Shown here: piece after piece, positions 61,869 to 64,000 of the stretch
Layout: each line of letters starts with the position of its first letter
Numbering within the stretch: position 1 is the stretch's first letter
Source of the DNA: Moringa oleifera
Lineage: Eukaryota; Streptophyta; Magnoliopsida; Brassicales; Moringaceae
NCBI GenBank assembly: GCA_021397835.1
Contig: JAJFZO010000799.1
Location: 2,790,001 to 2,854,000 of the forward strand
Direction: 5' to 3'
DNA length: 64,000 bases
The notes under the pieces: generated by a model
The model's input: the letters and a program-made list of their open reading frames with translations, nothing else
What the model was told of the DNA's origin: nothing
The model's database searches: none
Translations under genes and position numbers: made by a program

Positions 61869-63015
61869 ATATTACATAGCCAGAAAGCTACTTGGCAAAG
61901 ACGTTGCTCACATTAATTTGAGACCTTTGCTTTGGAATGCAATATGGAAAGCAAAGGTAACTTTAAGTGTCCAATTCTTTGCTTGTTAGATGTTACAAGA
62001 CATTTTACCATCATATCTACGCTTGTAAATCAAGGTTTCAATGTTAAAAACACGTGCTATGTATGTAAGGAAGGTCCACACTCCCAATACTATCTTTTTT
62101 TTTTTTTAATTGTCATCTTACCAAAAAGGTGTTGGAAGGCCTTGCATCAGGTAGTAGACATCTTCTTTGAAGAGTTACTAGTAAATGAGAAGTTATGGCA
62201 CAAGGTCTTCACTCACATGTAAGATCTAGAATTGATAAAAACTTTCTTTATTTGTTGTAAAAGTTTATGGATGAACATAAATAAGGTCTTTCATAGTCAT
62301 ATTTGTAACCTTCCGTCTCCCATTTTATAGGACATAAAAATGTTAATTATAGTGATACAGACCACAAATGACTGACCCCCATAAGCGAAAACACCTTCAT
62401 ATTAGCAACCTCTTTCGACTGATATAGTTAAAGTGAATACAGATGCCTTATTCAATGCAACAAGCAAACATGCCGAGTTAGGAGCTACCGTTCAAGATGA
62501 TTAGGGTAGAGTTCTTCTCTATACAGTTTCGAGTGTGCCTCGAGATTAATCCTCTTTGCATAGTGAACTCTTAGCTATTTGACACAATTTGAAAGTTACA
62601 TTGAGTCATGGACACTAATGGCTTAGTACGGAGAATGATAATCTCATGGAGATCATGAAACTCTGGTAGAGAAATAAGGCTTTACATGAATGGGGGGCAC
62701 CTGCATGGATATCCATATCCTCGTCTCAAATTGTGAAGTTCGCTTTTTTCATCATACATCGAAAATGTGTAATGAGTTTGCTTATAAACTAGCCAATTGA
62801 CCCATCAATTTAGGAGTTCCCAAATATGGATTAACAAATTACTTTTCTCTATAATCTTAATATATTTAAAGTGTTAATATATTTTTTTTCATAAAAATAA
62901 AAAAATATTCCATAGCATATACTTGCATATATGATTCATTCGGTTACAATCATTATAAAAATTGTCAATTCATTATGGAGTCACTTATTTTTAATTAAAG
63001 ACTTTTTATCGAGTG
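61869..63015 (+). pseudogene. LINE zf-RVT and RNase H segment, copy 2
   Basis: Colinear with copy 1 at an offset of 1155 bases, from ATATTACATAGCCAGAAAGC to the shared tail CGAGTG near 63015. The zinc segment reads RPLLWNAIWKAKV, NQGFNVKNTCYVCKEGPHSQ and KRCWKALHQVVDIFFEELLV. The RNase H segment starts VKVNTDALFN near 62430. It carries its own substitutions and indels, so the duplication is old. Confidence 0.75.
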
Positions 63016-63984
63016 GTCATATATGGTTCAAGTTTTTAAGTTATAAGTTATTCGAAAATTACTTCAAAAAAAATTATAGATAAGATCTTATCCCTTTTTT
63101 CTTTTGCAAACATATATTAAAATCGATTATAAATGTTGAAAAAATAAATTTTTTTAAAAAACCAAAACAATATCACATCTGTCATCTGAAAACCATACAT
63201 TATCAAGATGTAACATTAAGACAAGTTTTTAACTTAAAAAAGGGATAAACAACATGATTGGAGAGAGCCCTTGTTGAATATTCTAGCATTGAATCACAAT
63301 CAACAATGAAATTATTAAATGAGACGGCAATGCCGGTTGATGTATATGCATTTGTTGTGTGAATGAAGGGACACCGCGCGCTGATTTTTTTTTTTTTTTT
63401 TTGCGGCTTTCATTCTGTTGATTCTCAGTGTGAACAGAAGAAACAAAGAAGCACCAAAGTTCTTAACAAATATGAACATCTGACCTTATAGTGGGTTTGT
63501 ACAAAACCCCAATTTGATTCAGAGACTGCCCATATGGACAAATTTGTTGGGGTGGCCTGGGGTGCTGTCGCTTTCAGTGGGTCTTTTATTTTCTTGAAAA
63601 ACGAAAAAAGAAATGATTTTGATGAATCATTTTGATAGTAATTGGATTGGTTATATAAAAAGGAGCAGAAAGATGATGTTACCTCTTTAACTTACTTCAG
63701 ATGTCACGTCGACACCTCTTTCGAGCTTATCGTGTACAAAGAGGCTATGACATGGGAAGCCACACAATTATCAAATAAGACAAGAAACACAGGACAATAT
63801 GAAGGAACTCGATCTCCTCGCACTCTTATATCTGTTATCACTATTATTGTTTTTTTAATTAATTGGATTATCAGAAAAAAATTAAGAAAAAAGAAATTAA
63901 TAAGTTGCGGTTATGGAGGAAATTAGAAGGAAAGCGGAAGCCACAGCGGTGCCAGAAGACCAAAGGGCGGAACGGTGACTGAGA
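63016..63984. other. Intergenic region with composition change near the window end
   Basis: AT-rich to about 63900, with a T-run at 63386-63402; the last ~70 bases are GC-richer. The 94-codon frame at 63642-63926 has no recognisable domain. An ATG at 63985 (GAGA-ATG-TCGGGG) could start a gene continuing beyond the window, and an upstream short frame at 63914-63979 (21 codons) could be in its leader. This is speculation from composition only. Confidence 0.3.
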
Positions 63985-64000
63985 ATGTCGGGGAGTCCAC

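Larger units (their letters stand above)
59970..63015 (+). mobile_element. LINE (L1-type) 3' portion with duplicated tail
   Basis: A 5'-truncated, decayed non-LTR retrotransposon. Plus-strand protein pieces: AIAQDISNYIMSYF (about 60040), MMMARYWWREKK and ETWKLLI, then KVSRFKGHIKEPSPTH, NLTFKEWILSSITKLFELKI and DKLI...SKAYMVKA. These match the region after the reverse transcriptase of plant L1-type elements. A zf-RVT zinc-binding segment and an RNase H-like segment follow, both present twice because the last ~1.15 kb is tandemly duplicated. Stops and shifts are frequent. No clear poly(A) tail or target duplication was seen. Confidence 0.75.

Noticed and set aside
63642..63926. 94-codon frame ending in a hydrophobic segment and a Lys-rich tail
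   Set aside because: No homology recognised; A/T-rich codons and the lack of promoter features make it unlikely to be a gene.

Overview
This window is nuclear DNA from a flowering plant, almost certainly a eudicot. It is AT-rich, genes are split by short AT-rich GT..AG introns, and two families are recognisable with plant-type exon structures: a KUP/HAK/KT potassium transporter and a cytosolic glutamine synthetase (GS1). The rest is mostly decayed transposable elements of typical plant classes (Ty1/copia, Ty3/gypsy, LINE, CACTA, MITE). Nothing prokaryotic is present. I cannot name the species.

Layout. About 0.76-8.15 kb (+): a KUP/HAK potassium transporter gene, eight exons, lacking only its first few codons. 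About 8.3-14.3 kb: AT-rich repeats, a TATA-containing promoter-like fragment, and a CACTA-type element inserted next to it. About 15.2-27.1 kb: a degenerate Ty3/gypsy block with protease, reverse transcriptase and RNase H remnants on the minus strand, plus two copies of a coiled-coil element-associated protein. 28.7-32.0 kb (+): a complete 12-exon GS1 gene encoding 356 residues. 33-46 kb: MITE copies, more coiled-coil element remnants, and a minus-strand copia element that appears to be split by an insertion and also interrupted by a plus-strand copia element. 47.35-47.58 kb (-): a small intact gene with its own TATA box. 48-57.3 kb: intergenic DNA colonised by at least six more copies of an AT-rich MITE family with long terminal inverted repeats. 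60.0-63.0 kb (+): the 3' part of a LINE whose last 1.15 kb is tandemly duplicated. The final ~70 bases become GC-richer and may be the 5' edge of another gene.

There are three believable protein-coding host genes: the potassium transporter (plasma or endo-membrane K+ uptake), GS1 (cytosolic ammonium assimilation) and an unidentified small protein. Nothing suggests that they work together; the neighbourhood is ordinary plant gene space separated by nested transposons. I found no clear new biological system. The most distinctive features are the MITE family, the nested copia elements, the duplicated LINE tail, a near-perfect 58-bp-arm hairpin, and the altered TM1 signature of the potassium transporter.
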